Below, piece by piece: positions 10,388-23,293 of a DNA stretch of 64,000 bases. The notes beneath the pieces are model-generated. The model saw nothing but the letters and a program-made list of their open reading frames with translations, ran no database searches and was not told the origin of the DNA. The DNA lies in assembly GCF_028583425.1 (NCBI RefSeq), contig NC_072806.1, forward strand, positions 33,154,001 through 33,218,000, in the 5' to 3' direction. The translations under genes were made by a program, and so were the position numbers. How positions within the stretch are numbered: position 1 is the first letter of the stretch; every line of letters starts with the position of its first letter. This stretch comes from Eublepharis macularius. Its lineage: Eukaryota; Chordata; Lepidosauria; Squamata; Eublepharidae.

Positions 10388-10936
10388 TAGTATCCTGTAG
10401 TGGTTAGAGTATTAGACTAGGATCTGGGGGACCAAGTTTGAATCCCCACTCTGCTATAGAGCTCACTAGGTGACTTTGGGCCAGTAACACACTCTCAGTC
10501 TAACCTATTTCTAGTGCTTTTTTTCAGCGGGAACGCAGTGGAACAGAGTTCCGGCACCTCTTGAAAATGGTCACATGGCCGGTGGCCCCACCCCCTGATC
10601 TCCAGACAGAGGGGAGTTGAGATTGCCCTCCGCACCAAGCGGCGCGGAGGGCAATCTCAACTCCCCTCTGTCTGGAGATCAGGGGGCGGGGCTACTGGCC
10701 ATGTGACCATTTTCACTGAGGGCGATTTAAACTTTAAAAAACTCCCCCCTTGTTCCAACTGACCCAAAGTGATGTCATTGTGCGGTCCTGAGTTCCACCA
10801 CTGAGTTCCACCACCTCTTTTCTCAGAAAAAAAGCCCTGCCTATTTCACTGGGTTGTTCTTAGGATAAAATAGAGAACTATATAAGCCATGCTGCATTCC
10901 AATTGGCAAGAAATGTAGGGTATAAATAAATAAATA
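10388..10936 (+). mobile_element. tRNA-derived SINE interrupted by a hAT MITE
   Basis: The head GTAGTGGTTAGAGTATTAGAC and B box AGTTTGAATCCCC (about 10435-10447) are followed by body sequence up to AACCTATTTC. The element resumes at 10848 with ACTGGGTTGTTCTTAGGATA and ends in a (AAAT)n tail. The interruption at 10512-10839 is a separate MITE, so the SINE is the older insertion. Confidence 0.75.
10512..10839. mobile_element. hAT-like palindromic MITE nested in a SINE
   Basis: An 8-bp duplication, CCTATTTC, flanks it (10504-10511 and 10840-10847), the size expected for hAT transposons. Its ends are inverted (TAGTGCTTTTTTTCAGCGGG and GAAAAAAAGCCCTG), and most of the interior is an inverted repeat around 10640 (CAGACAGAGGGGAGTTGAG and its complement). 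It has no transposase. The right arm carries an extra segment (10720-10800) that other copies lack. Confidence 0.8.
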
Positions 10937-11941
10937 AAAAATTACCTCTTATAATGCCATTTCAGGCAACTCTTTGTTTCCCAAAATATATCACCTGCAT
11001 TATAGAAGTTATTATTGTACTCTCTTCTTAATTATGGCAGACGTTGTGTGATCCTCCCCCCCATGTATGTAAGTGCGGATATAGGTCCTTTGTTTTAGAC
11101 ATCTATAGATGGGGAGAGGTAATCATTTAAACAATAAATATATTCTTGAAAATATGTTGTATCTGCAATATATATGTAAATTATTATCTAATGCTGGTAG
11201 ATTGTCTTACGTACAAATCTACATACTGTAATTTTTAGTGAGTAAAGATTTCCGTTAAATAGCATTTCACCAATTTCAAAAAAAGACAAAACATTTCATT
11301 GACGTTTTCTTCAATGCTCCTCCTTTGCCGACTTTCCTTGTTCTTGTCTCTTTTGTGATACCATCCACCCAATACATTTATTAGGACCAACCCAATGACA
11401 TGTAACAGTGTGCAAGCTTTCAAGTTCCCCAGAACTCATCATCATGCCAGATGGTTCAAAATAAAAAAGAGGGAGAAAGCAGATATTTCAGGTCACCAGC
11501 ATCTTAAAGCCCCTCTCATGCCATGACTTGGGGAACATCTGATGGGCAAAGAAGACTGCCTTTCACAATAGTCTGACATGTAGATAGATTAAGCCGATGA
11601 CTCTTTTCCTAACCTCTACTCATCAGACTAGGAATGCTTGAGTAATTTCTTCTCATCAAGCTGCTGTTAGAAGTACAAGGGTAAGAGCTAGTAGAAAAGG
11701 TAGCAACCTTATTTTAGGTCTTGTATCCAAATCCTGATGTCTGTTTATGCTACCAGCCCAGTTTACCCACACCATCATGGCATGTGCCCACAACACACTG
11801 GGGAGTGATCTGGAATACAGTATCTTACTTAAGTTGCAGCTGGGTTGTTTCCACTTGTTTCTGTCTCATTCTGTGTACAATTTTTCTGTAACACTTGTAG
11901 CATGTGCATAGTTAAATATGGTTTTCCTTTTTAAATTGCAG

Positions 11942-12068
11942 TTGTCAATCTGAATTCCCAAAAAGAAACGAGGTTATGGCTTCAACAGTCTCTGAGTACA
12001 CTATCGGAGGAGTGAAAATTCTCTTCCCCTGCAAGGCCTATCCTTCACAGCTGGCTATGATGAATGCA
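11942..12068 (+). CDS. BRIP1: BRIP1 first coding exon (residues 1-31)
   Basis: The acceptor TTTTTAAATTGCAG ends at 11941. A 34-bp 5' UTR follows, then the start codon at 11976 with G at -3 and G at +4. The 93 coding bases give a BRIP1 N-terminus containing [10 protein letters not shown] and [10 protein letters not shown]. Gln25 lies in the Q motif that contacts ATP in this helicase family. The exon ends at 12068 before the donor GTAAGT. The coding length equals human. The open frame runs on into the intron only by chance. Residues 2-5 and 19 differ from human; the core is conserved. Confidence 0.96.
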
Positions 12069-12183
12069 GTAAGTTGTGTTGAGAAACCAGCTTTTGATTG
12101 GATTAGCTGTCTCGTTTGTAATGTTTTTTTTAGGAGCCAATGTTTCTTGTCTGGTATGGTCTCCGTATGGTAATACAGTTTAC

Positions 12184-12804
12184 CGGGGGTCATTTCGTAG
12201 AAAAAGAACTGCAGGGACTTATTAGCATAACTCATTATCATATCTCATTAGCATTTGCCACACACCCTGACATCACCGGAAGTGTGTCAGAAGCAACACC
12301 CACCCCTCAGGCCCTTTCCCCAAAAATCTCCAGGTATTTCCTGAAAATAAAGCAGAATGAACTCAAAGCAGCTTACCCTCCTCTGGAGAGCCAGCCCCAG
12401 CAGCCCTGCTTGCACGCACTCACTCACTCTCACTCTCACAAATGAAATAAAGCAGAATGAACTCAAAGCAGCTTACCCTCCTCTGGAGAGCCAGCCCCAG
12501 CAGCCCTGCTTGCACGCACTCACTCACTCTCACTCTCACAAATGAAATAAAGCAGAATGAACTCAAAGCAGCTTACCCTCCTCTGGAGAGCCAGCCCCAG
12601 CAGCCCTGCTTGCACTCACTCACTCTCTCTCTCTGTCTGTCACGAGTCACGAATGAAAATAAAGCAGCAGGATGGATTGAAGCAGCTTAGCCTCCTTTAG
12701 AGGGGAGGAAAAGGAATCACGTGGGCGGGGCCAAAACCCATGTGACCACTTTTCAGCTCTACCGGAATGCTGTTCCGGCACGTTCCCCCTCCAAATGAGC
12801 CCTG
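12184..12804. mobile_element. Larger hAT-like element carrying a 100-bp minisatellite
   Basis: Flanked by CAGTTTAC at 12176-12183 and 12805-12812, an 8-bp duplication. The left end reads CGGGGGTCATTTCGTAGAAA and the right end CTCCAAATGAGCCCTG. Near the right end are GGCGGGGCCAAAACCCATGT and GTTCCGGCACG, wording shared with the shorter MITEs. The interior is dominated by three direct 100-bp units. It fills most of the 911-bp intron 2 of BRIP1. Confidence 0.7.
12351..12660 (+). repeat. 100-bp minisatellite, about three units
   Basis: Units begin with AGCAGAATGAACTCAAAGCA at 12351, 12451 and 12551. The first two are essentially identical over 100 bp. The third diverges in its CACTCACTCTCT stretch, and a weak fourth start follows at about 12662. 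Near-identity implies recent expansion. The short open frames across it are by-products of the repeat. Confidence 0.9.
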
Positions 12805-12979
12805 CAGTTTACCCACAACCAGTTTCTATTTTATTGATAGAAAATAAGCTAGTTTTTCCCAAAGAAGTTTTGATGGAAGTTTGAGGACTTTTGTGCTTTC
12901 CAGACCAAAAAAAAGCAGCAGCAAAAAAAGTATAGTCCTCTTCATGCATTTTATTCATTATAATTATTTTTTCTTCTAG

Positions 12980-15754
<2,775 letters not shown>

Positions 15755-15952
15755 AAAAACCACCCAGTGAATGGTCATGCTTAAAGGAATGCAACAAGCC
15801 AGAGACGTCAATGCGCTGTTGCTGTAATTGCCACATGGAACCCACAGCTCAGGACCAGGGCAGTGCAGGTTCGAACCAAGGCACTTGTTCTTACTTCACC
15901 AACGATGGAACCAGGATGCCCTTGAGTGGCGGAACCATGCTGAGAAATGGAG
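15755..15952 (+). CDS. BRIP1: BRIP1 coding exon 3 (variable, Cys-rich)
   Basis: The acceptor ends TTCAG at 15754 and the donor is GTAGTT at 15953. The 198 bp keep phase 1 at both ends, and human has 174 bp, so this exon adds eight codons. It encodes the insert between Walker A and the NLS, including CCCNCHME, equivalent to the human CCCACHS cluster, then SAGSNQGTCSYFTNDG, which aligns with human sequence around DMNQGTSRHF. This loop is poorly conserved across vertebrates. Identification rests on frame, phase, the Cys cluster and position between two certain exons. Confidence 0.88.
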
Positions 15953-16299
15953 GTAGTTTTCAAATCACTTCATTATTTTGTAAGCAGTCGGCCCAGCCTC
16001 TGCCATCTTTAATAGCCCTTTTAACATGGCTGCTTGTGATATTAAAAATCACCAGGGCACTGGATTTAAAATGGCAGCTTGTATTGCAACCAGAGGGCCT
16101 CCAGCTGTTGCTGAGTCCCGCCCAGGAGATCCAGGCATGAATGGAATGCTGCAGAGGAATACGGAGTGATCAGAGGTGATTGGATTTGCAGTCTCCCCAG
16201 CCCCTAAGGAATCCAGTGCAACAAAAGTATCGCAGGGTCATCCCCACTTAGCACATTCCTTTCCCTCCTTCCGTGATGAGATCTCCTGTCATTGACTGA

Positions 16300-16995
16300 G
16301 GAGCTAATCAAATGACATTCATAAGTGTTTACAGTTGTTCCTGGGAAAGTACATTCCCCAACTAAATTCATCAACTTAGCTCCAGTGGACTTCATTAACA
16401 AACTATCCCTTTGTGCAGCGCTAGAACAAATTTTGCATTTGATTTCACACGCTCCGGCAACTACCAGTCAAGGTAATCAACCCTTTTGTCAATCCCTGGA
16501 ACTGACCGTTGGAGTCTTTGTTCTAACGGCTAGGAGGGTTCTCACACCTCAGGGCACGTTTTACCTATAAAGGTAGGGCCCTGGCCTCATTCAAATTGTA
16601 CTCACTTACTGGATCCAAAGTGCTGTTCCCCTGAGGTTTGCCCTAAGCCTCTTGCTCCCTTGGCCAGGAACGCTGGCGTTTGAAGCTCTCCCTCCGTGGA
16701 CCCCCCGCTCTCCGGACAGGTAATTACTGCCTTGCAAACCTGCAAATCTATCCCACCTTCACCACTGCTTTTCTTAGGCCTCTTGTGTGTCTGTGTGTGT
16801 ATGCATTTGCCCCTTGAATAAACATTACTCTTAAATTAAGAACACCAGCTGTGTGTGTGTACATCTTTGGGAAAGGACTCCATAAATTATTGGTGAATAG
16901 ATCCCGCGGTTACCAGCCTCTCGCATAGCTGTCTTCCTTGCTTGCTAATTCCCCCCACAAATTCTATTTACTCGCAAGGAGACCGATTCAGGTAA
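16300..16995 (+). mobile_element. LTR-like block (possible solo LTR)
   Basis: It contains a TATA-type box (CTATAAAGG near 16565), then about 240 bp later a polyadenylation signal (TTGAATAAACATTACTC near 16816) with GT-rich sequence after it. The end region finishes near GGTAACA, followed by TTTTGGGGCAGGCTTG, which loosely resembles a primer-binding site. This order (promoter, R, polyA, U5) is the layout of a retrotransposon LTR. No internal coding region, second LTR or target duplication was identified, so it may be a solo LTR or a coincidence. Confidence 0.35.
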
Positions 16996-18299
16996 CAATT
17001 TTGGGGCAGGCTTGTAAATACTACTTGCCTCCTTGCATGCGGCAAATAAGATAACCAACTAGTTTTATTTAATTTATTTAATTCAATCATTCCTATCCTG
17101 CTCTGTCCACCAAAGAAGTGACAGGGACTGAAAAGTGGTGATCACAGCCTACTAAAAGGCAGTTTAGCAAAAACCAGAGGGAAGCAGGTTCACTAGCCGC
17201 TCATCTTAAGCCGTGAATGGGCATCTTCTAAACAAACAAATCACTGTCTAAAAATCAGCCTGAGCTGGCCTCTTTGGAGAATGAATTCTACAGCAAAGCG
17301 CCAACTACCAAACAGCTTCTGGTTTTTTTTTGTAACCCCTCATATTGCCTTCAAAAGGGGAGGGCCATTTTTATCAGGGCCTGTATGGAGGTCAATAATA
17401 AAAGACACCCCTGATCTGCAGAAGATCGGGCTGTCCTGTCTCCTTCCTTTTGTTATACCAATATAGATTAAAATCATATGCCAATGATCAATACTGAACA
17501 ATACTAGGCCTAGCTTCTATACTCTCTAGATGAACTTTTAAACTTTACATGAACTTTCAGTGTATTTTTTCTATGTATAAGGTAATTCAGCAGGTGTGCT
17601 TTCATCCTTTGACAATTAATTAAAATAGTGGACTCTACTGAGATTGATGTTCTTCTATCAGAGATTCAACCAATGGTGATTGTCCAACTTAACTTTTCTT
17701 GACACTTGTTAGAGATTTATAGTATTTTCCTGCAGTACAGATTATGACATAATTTTTTAACTAATTGGAAGGCTGTACTATGAAATTATGAATATTCAGT
17801 GAAGTGTCAAACCAATCAATATTTGTTTGTGCTATCATGTGAATAGACCCTAAATATTTGCATATGATTAGGTATATAATTGCAAACACAGAAAGAATAA
17901 GCAGGGTACTGATGGAAGAGATCTCTTGGGAGAATCTAGGTGAGAAACTATTTCTACCTATGTATTTCATAGAAACTTTGAGCAATGCTAAACTTAGGAT
18001 TTATTGAGAAATGTTAGTGAACTTATTTCTTATTGCCTTTCTATGTTCTGTTGTTATAGGATTCATATTAATAGCCATTTATATTTTGATTGCTTGCTTC
18101 ATTAAAAAACTAGGGTATATTTTCAATAAAGTGAAATAAACTCTAGATTGGTGTCTGTGTGTTTGATAAGGAGTTGCAAAGCAATATTGAACCCTATATA
18201 AATAAATGTACTGATAAACAGCTGGTTCAAAGAACTTATCTGTTTGACAGGTCTAAAGACTAACTGCTTTCGGCTTCCCCGGAGAGAGATCCATCTTTC

Positions 18300-18835
18300 T
18301 CCCGGCAAGTTGAAGCTTGGTTTTAGACACGGGCAACCGTCCCGTTACACTTTCATTGGAGGAAGCATATCTGCAGAGACATCCCTTTGAGCACTTGGTT
18401 TAGTCTTTGACAACATCGATTTTTTGAAAAACGATCTGAGGTAGCTGATCTTTTTGAGGAAAGATCTTTCTCTGACCAGGACTCTTGTGATCTGCCAGTC
18501 AGAATAGACGGTATTGTGTAGATGGACCTATGGTCTGACTTGCAGAGATGTGAAGGCCTGGAAAAATTCATGGACAATGGAAAACTCCGACACTGCCTGC
18601 AATGGAGAAATGGTGGATAAACGTTTTGGAGTTTGCGTCAATGTCAAAACTTACTTCACTGATCAGAGAAAAGACGTTATCTACTTTTTGGCAGAATGGA
18701 AACCATTTATAGACTTTTTACATGAAATAGATAATGATTTGATTTATATGTATTGTTAGTGTGGTTTTTTAGATTGCTGTGTTTTTTATATTTTATGTTT
18801 ACTGTTTATAGCTTAAATAAAATTTGTTGGGTGGG
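18300..18835 (+). mobile_element. L1-type LINE 3' fragment
   Basis: The frame ending at 18757-18759 closes with FLAEWKPFIDFLHEIDNDL, resembling the C-terminus of squamate L1 ORF2. It is preceded by degraded coding sequence. A short 3' UTR with AATAAAATTTG ends in a G-rich run (18828-18845). Severely 5'-truncated and not functional. Confidence 0.55.
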
Positions 18836-19614
18836 GGGGCGGGGGAGAAGAAAAATTCATTAACAAATTTCCTTCCCCTGAGAACTTTTAAAAATTTTCT
18901 CAATGGAATATAGGGGCATTGGAAAAAAATTATATGCAATATATTGTTTTTTGTAGTGGGTGAAATGTTTTTTTAAAACAATGTGTAGTATGAAGATTTT
19001 AATGTAAGACAATCTACAGCATTAGGGAATGCTGACATATACGATCATTTCAAGGATATATTGATTGCTTAAATGTGACAAAGTTTGACGACAACTAATT
19101 TGCTATATATAATAAGACATTATTGAATGGTTTAATGTTGATATTTAATTTAGTATTGAAATGTGCTGCCAGTCCTGTTTGTGACTACATGAGTCTGTCC
19201 AAATAACACACTTTGTTTTGACTACTGCAAACTTTGAATGTTCTATATTCAGCTATTCAGTGAGGTTTATTCCCAGGAAAATGTTTTTAGGATGGCACTG
19301 CCAGATGTGTATGTTAAGGTTGCAGCAGCTGGATGGATTTCAATTTTATAGAAAACTAAAAGCATTTGAATTTAAAACTAAAGCATGAGCTAAGTCATAA
19401 CTGATACACTTTCGGTTGTTAAAGCAAGCCTGTGGTTCATAAGAACCTAAGTACTGCATATATTTTAAATTTCTCCCGAATTTCTCCTCCTTCCAGGGCC
19501 TCAACATTTCTAGAAATTTTACATCTTTAACTTTGGGATAATGTAACTTCTAGTTTCAGGTTTGTATCAGTAGGAGTCTCCTGGGTCTGAACAACTGGGT
19601 GTTACGGTAATTAG

Positions 19615-19871
19615 CAGGGCTTTTTTTCTGGGGAAAGAGGTGGTGGCACTCAGTGGGTTGCCCTTGGAGAAAATGGTCACATGGCTGGTGGCCCTGCCCC
19701 CTGATCTCCAGACAGAGGGGAGTTTAGATTGCCCTCTGCGCCACGGCGCAGAAGGCAATCTAAACTCCCCTCTCTGTCTGGAAATCAGGGGGCGGGGCCA
19801 CCAGCCATGTGACCATTTTCAAGAGATTCCTGAACTCCATTCCACCGCGTTCCAGCTGAAAAAAAGCCCTG
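19615..19871. mobile_element. hAT-like palindromic MITE (257 bp)
   Basis: Flanked by the 8-bp duplication GTAATTAG (19607-19614 and 19872-19879). The termini CAGGGCTTTTTTTCTGGGG and CAGCTGAAAAAAAGCCCTG are inverted repeats. The arms are complementary through CACATGGCTGGTGGCC and GGCCACCAGCCATGTG, meeting near 19741. Best preserved copy of the family in the window. Non-coding, so mobilised in trans if at all. Confidence 0.88.
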
Positions 19872-19933
19872 GTAATTAGCAAGATTTCAAGCAAAGCGCG
19901 CTTTTCACCTCTCTGATTTTGTTTCTGTTACAG

Positions 19934-20058
19934 AAGAGGCCTCAAAAGTCACACTTTCTTCAAAACTATCTGCAAAGAAGCAAGCATCTTTGCAAGAAGC
20001 CGAAGACGATTTTAAAGTGGATAGGAAAAGAATTCGTTCATTAGAAACTGAAGAGCAG
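19934..20058 (+). CDS. BRIP1: BRIP1 coding exon 4 (nuclear localisation signal)
   Basis: The acceptor TTACAG ends at 19933 and the donor GTGAGT starts at 20059. The 125 bp (128 in human) run from the last two bases of codon 135 to codon 176. The product includes LSSKLSAKKQAS and DDFKVDRKRIRSLE, aligning with the human bipartite nuclear localisation signal (KKQAS...KKRIR). The two basic clusters are at about 149-150 and 165-169. The exon ends in phase 0. Confidence 0.95.
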
Positions 20059-20875
20059 GTGAGTAAATTTCTCAGCTAGTAAAAGTAATCCAGACATAGC
20101 TGAATGAGACTGCCTGATTATCCTCTAGCATTTTGGCTGAAAATGTGCCCCTGACTTGACGACTGTTTTAACGGTTGCCATTTCTCCCAAAGAACCCTAC
20201 TGTTGCATTACAATATTCACAAGAACATGACTCAGGGATTAATTACTGGCACATATTAATCAAAGTGCTTTTATTAAGTGTGAAATGAATGAATGAATAA
20301 AATCTGCCAATCAGTTAGAAGAAACACCACCTTTAATATTTTGTGATATGCTATTATAATAAAACCTCAGCATTCCTTATTGTAACGGTCTCCCCCCAAA
20401 GTTCAGAACTCTTGTAGATACAACTTTTAGATAATTGCTCTTAAACACATGATACCAGTTCTTATGGTTTTATTAAATGGGGCAAAACATCATCTTTTTC
20501 ACACCTTGGGAAGGAGTTTGTTAAATGTTTGATATGCTGATAAGATTGTTTTTGAACAGCCTTGAAACTAGTGTCTCCTTGAGGAAATCTGATATTTTAA
20601 ATCAACTGTTAGTTTGATGTTTGTCTTTGCAAAATGTACTTTAAATAGCATATTTAATGCTATGAAAGATTTATTTTAAAAATTGGTTGTGGATAGTATT
20701 GGAAAGGGATCTAAAGGATCTGTGGTCCATCCTCTCAGGACCCTGATCTTATCAATGGTCTTTGAATGAGAACATGAGTAAAAACTGGCGAGCTTCCTAA
20801 AAACCAGTTTGCCTACCACCACCTCTCTTCCCCTGTACTGAGTAAATACAAAGAATAACAACATTAATAATAACG

Positions 20876-21103
20876 TTTGATTTATATATTGCCTTCAGAA
20901 CAACAACGCCCACTTAGAGCAGTTTACAAAGTGTGTTATTATCCCCACAACAATCACCCTATGAGGAGGGTGAAGTTGAGAGCTCTGAGAGAGGTGTGGC
21001 TGCCCCAAGGTCACCCAGCTGGCTTCAAGTGGAGGAGTCAGGAATCAAACCTGGTTCTCCAGATTAAAGTCCTGCCGCTCTTAACCACTACACCAAACTG
21101 GCT
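20876..21103 (-). mobile_element. tRNA-derived SINE, minus strand
   Basis: Read on the minus strand it starts GCCAGTTTGGTGTAGTGGTT with a B box GGTTTGATTCC (at about 21049). It then runs through ACTTGAAGCCAGCTGGGTG and ACCCTCCTCATAGGGTGATT to an AT-rich tail (the TTTATATATTG end at 20880). This is a common squamate SINE layout. The unrelated insertion at 21118 abuts its head. Confidence 0.75.
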
Positions 21104-21117
21104 CCCCAAGAGTCTTT

Positions 21118-21314
21118 TTTTAAAAAAAATATTATTAATTTGTAACATACAAACAATAATAATAACAATATTAAATACTCAAATCTCAACCAAATTGTAA
21201 TACAGAGATAATCTTATCAATATATATAATTTTAAACTTTCATCCAATTATGAAATAAAAAACAGACCTTTTCTTGGTATAGTTTCCCAGTAGTTATGTT
21301 TACCAGAAACCCCA
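21118..21314 (-). mobile_element. Short LINE 3' end with 14-bp target-site duplication
   Basis: CCCCAAGAGTCTTT occurs at 21104-21117 and 21315-21328. The insert begins with a T/A-rich tract (a poly(A) tail on the minus strand) followed by AT-rich sequence without an open frame. This is a heavily truncated retrotransposed 3' UTR, probably L1-type, with similar wording at 50880-51150. Confidence 0.65.
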
Positions 21315-21599
21315 CCCCAAGAGTCTTTGATGGATTCTCAGTTCATTCAAGCTGATACTGAGGTCCAGCAGGCCGGACTAGAGCTCTGTGTGAACCAAAG
21401 GGTCTGCCCTAGAACATGCCCTAGCATCTCTTCTGTGGTTCCGTACCGGAAATGCAGCATTTCCTCAACAGAGGAATCAATGCACAGAATATCCCCTGAA
21501 TGCAGGAAGTTTGAAAAACACAATGTCTTAAAGTAGTAAGTTTCGGCTCCCGTTTTTTTCCATCTACCAAGCTTTGCAAGCATGTGATTTTCCCTACAG

Positions 21600-21725
21600 G
21601 CTAGGAAACGAAATCGACTAGCCAAAGGAGTGCAGTTTGTCGATGCTTTAGAAGTTTATCAGCAGCAAAAAAACGGGGAATTGACTGTATGCTCCAAAGA
21701 AACAGTTCCTTTCTCTCTCAAAACG
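21600..21725 (+). CDS. BRIP1: BRIP1 coding exon 5 (residues 177-218)
   Basis: The acceptor CCCTACAG ends at 21599 and the donor GTAAGT starts at 21726. Both boundaries are phase 0, and the 126 bp compare with 120 in human. The product starts ARKRNRLAKGV, aligning with human IRKRHCFG, so the basic tract after the NLS is kept. The remainder, through VPFSLKT, is a fast-evolving linker with little similarity to human. The assignment rests on phase, position and the RKR start. A 36-bp stretch of this exon has a near copy about 1 kb downstream. Confidence 0.92.
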
Positions 21726-21818
21726 GTAAGTACCGCAGACATTATATTGTTGTCTGAGAGCTCAGCCCAAAAACCTGTCTACATGAACTGGCTTCCATAT
21801 ATCTATGCATATATCTAT

Positions 21819-22199
21819 TGTCAGATACATCTGGCGGGGAGGGCTGTGGTTCTCGAGGGCTTGTGCTGCAGTGGAATTGGATGGTCTTGGTGGTGCTGCT
21901 GGACTCTTTTTGATTTTGCTACTACAGACTAACACGGCAAACTCCTTTGAACCTTTACACAAGCAAACTGATCCCCACATCAAAAGGAGCTGTTTGCATC
22001 TCCATATCAAAGGAGTTGTTTACATCCCTCCTCTCCTCCCCTCCTCTATATTTGACCAGTTTCTTTCTGCCCTCCATGCATCTGACGAAGAGAACTGTGA
22101 TTCTCGAAAGCTTATGCTACAATAAAATTGGTTAGTCTTAAAGGTGCTGCTGGACCCTTTTTGATTTTGCTACTACAGACTAACACGGCTAACTCCTCT
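21819..22199 (+). mobile_element. Tandem CGAAAGCTTATGCT-family retroposon with 12-bp duplication
   Basis: GCATATATCTAT flanks the insert (21807-21818 and 22200-22211). It holds two direct copies of the family. The first is diverged (GGCTGTGGTTCTCGAGGGC through GACTAACACGGC, about 21832-21945). The second is well preserved (22082-22199), starting CTGACGAAGAGAACTGTG and ending GACTAACACGGCTAACTCCT. The 22082-22125 segment shows the hammerhead-like CUGACGA / GAGAA-TTCTC stem / GAAA order. It lies only about 90 bp after a coding exon. Confidence 0.75.
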
Positions 22200-22706
22200 G
22201 CATATATCTATGATTCGTCATAATCTGTGACGTTAGAATTAAGGTGCTGTTAACCTAAAATAAATTTGGGAAGATTTAAGGAGAAGCCATCTTCAGGTTG
22301 AAGGTTTCTACCTTTCCCTTGCTGCTTGGCTGTGTTTTTTCCTTGCTGTTTTTCTAAGCAGCCCCCATGAGGAAGATGGGCTGTTTTTCCAAATTTCCTT
22401 TGACTCGTAGATGTTTTTCATAACTGTACATTGAATATTTCAGTTCATGTTATTTTTGCTTAGCCATTGAAAAGGATAAAATGGATTAATTTACTAACCT
22501 TTAGCATTATTAGCAAGCCTCTGGGATTGAAGATGCAATGTTGATTTCTGACATGCATTCCTCACTGTGCAACATGGAAAGGCTACATGCTTTGCGGGGA
22601 AAATCTTGATCACATTCAAGGGATTTCTGCATAATTTAGCTCACTGGTCTGCAACTACAGTCAGTTCAAGGCTAGAAAAATTATTATCTGAGAGTTAAAA
22701 AGGTGG

Positions 22707-22741
22707 TTAACTGCATGCTCCAAAAAACAGTTCCTTTCTCT
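22707..22741 (+). repeat. Partial echo of BRIP1 coding exon 5
   Basis: TTAACTGCATGCTCCAAAAA followed by ACAGTTCCTTTCTCT matches exon bases 21681-21716, with a few substitutions and one deleted base. This is more similarity than chance would give within 1 kb. It may be a relic of a local duplication. An L1 tail later inserted about 80 bp to the right. Confidence 0.45.
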
Positions 22742-22824
22742 GAGAGGAATTTGCCTGGAGGTGCTCATTCCCAAAGCATCAGAGAAACATGCACAAGATG
22801 GAACACACAGAAACATGCTAGTCT

Positions 22825-23293
22825 GGATACAAAAGTTGCTGTACATGGCAGAAATGGACAAAATGACAAGAAGGCTGAGAGACCAGAATTCTGAAGAATT
22901 TTTCAAGGACTGGGGGAGATTGAAGGAATATTTGGAGAAAAAGTGGGACGTGAAGGGGAAATTATGGCAATTTGAAAGTTATTAACTGGGAGAATTATTA
23001 GAGATAGGGATCTTTACCATTTAAAGTGAAGTTTTAATTATTGTTAAGTTTACATTTTAAATAGATCTGATTTTAATGGATATTATTAGTTTATTAAGGA
23101 AATACGGGATAATATCATATAGAGGGAATAGATAAGTAAGTAATAAAATAAGATATGGGTTGGAAAGCTGTTGGAAGTCTGAGGAAAAGGGGGGAGGGAA
23201 AGGGTGGGGGAAAATTGATATTTAGGTTTCTAAATAACAATTTTATTTGTAATTTGTACTCACCTAATAAAAAAAATTTCAAAAAAAAAAGAA
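22825..23293 (+). mobile_element. L1 3' end with 16-bp target-site duplication
   Basis: AGAAACATGCTAGTCT occurs at 22809-22824 and 23294-23309. The insert opens inside L1 ORF2 with LLYMAEMDKMTRRLRDQNSE and the C-terminus KLWQFESY followed by TAA at 22983-22985. A 3' UTR and an A-rich tail (23281-23293) follow. The coding end matches the longer L1 copy at 53749-56108, so both belong to one family. A 469-bp, severely 5'-truncated, typical L1 insertion. Confidence 0.88.

Larger units (their letters stand above)
8304..11941 (+). other. BRIP1: BRIP1 intron 1 (putative)
   Basis: It holds dispersed repeats: a short amniote repeat at about 8505-8575 (CCACTGATTTCAATGGGCTC), family retroposons at 8916-9045 and 9067-9269, SINEs at 9866 and 10388 with a nested hAT MITE, and AT-rich unassigned DNA from 10940 to 11920. 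No coding exon is visible. The donor at 8304 is inferred. The acceptor at 11940-11941 follows a T-rich tract. Confidence 0.5.
15953..19933 (+). other. BRIP1: BRIP1 intron 4
   Basis: It holds an LTR-like block (16300-16995), AT-rich unassigned DNA (17000-18120), an L1-type 3' end (18300-18835), more AT-rich unassigned DNA (18840-19560) and a hAT MITE (19615-19871). The acceptor before exon 4 of the coding series is TTTCTGTTACAG, 62 bp after the MITE's right edge. Confidence 0.8.
20059..21599 (+). other. BRIP1: BRIP1 intron 5
   Basis: It holds unassigned AT-rich DNA (20060-20870), a minus-strand tRNA-derived SINE (20876-21103) and a short minus-strand LINE tail with target duplication (21118-21314). 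From 21330 to 21580 nothing is recognised. The acceptor is TTTTCCCTACAG. Confidence 0.8.

Noticed and set aside
12069..12173. Extension of the BRIP1 start-exon frame past 12068
   Set aside because: A GTAAGT donor sits exactly at the human exon boundary, and the extension has no similarity to BRIP1.
12357..12690. Repeated MNSKQL... open frames
   Set aside because: They are the same 100-bp minisatellite unit read in successive frames; no coding signal.
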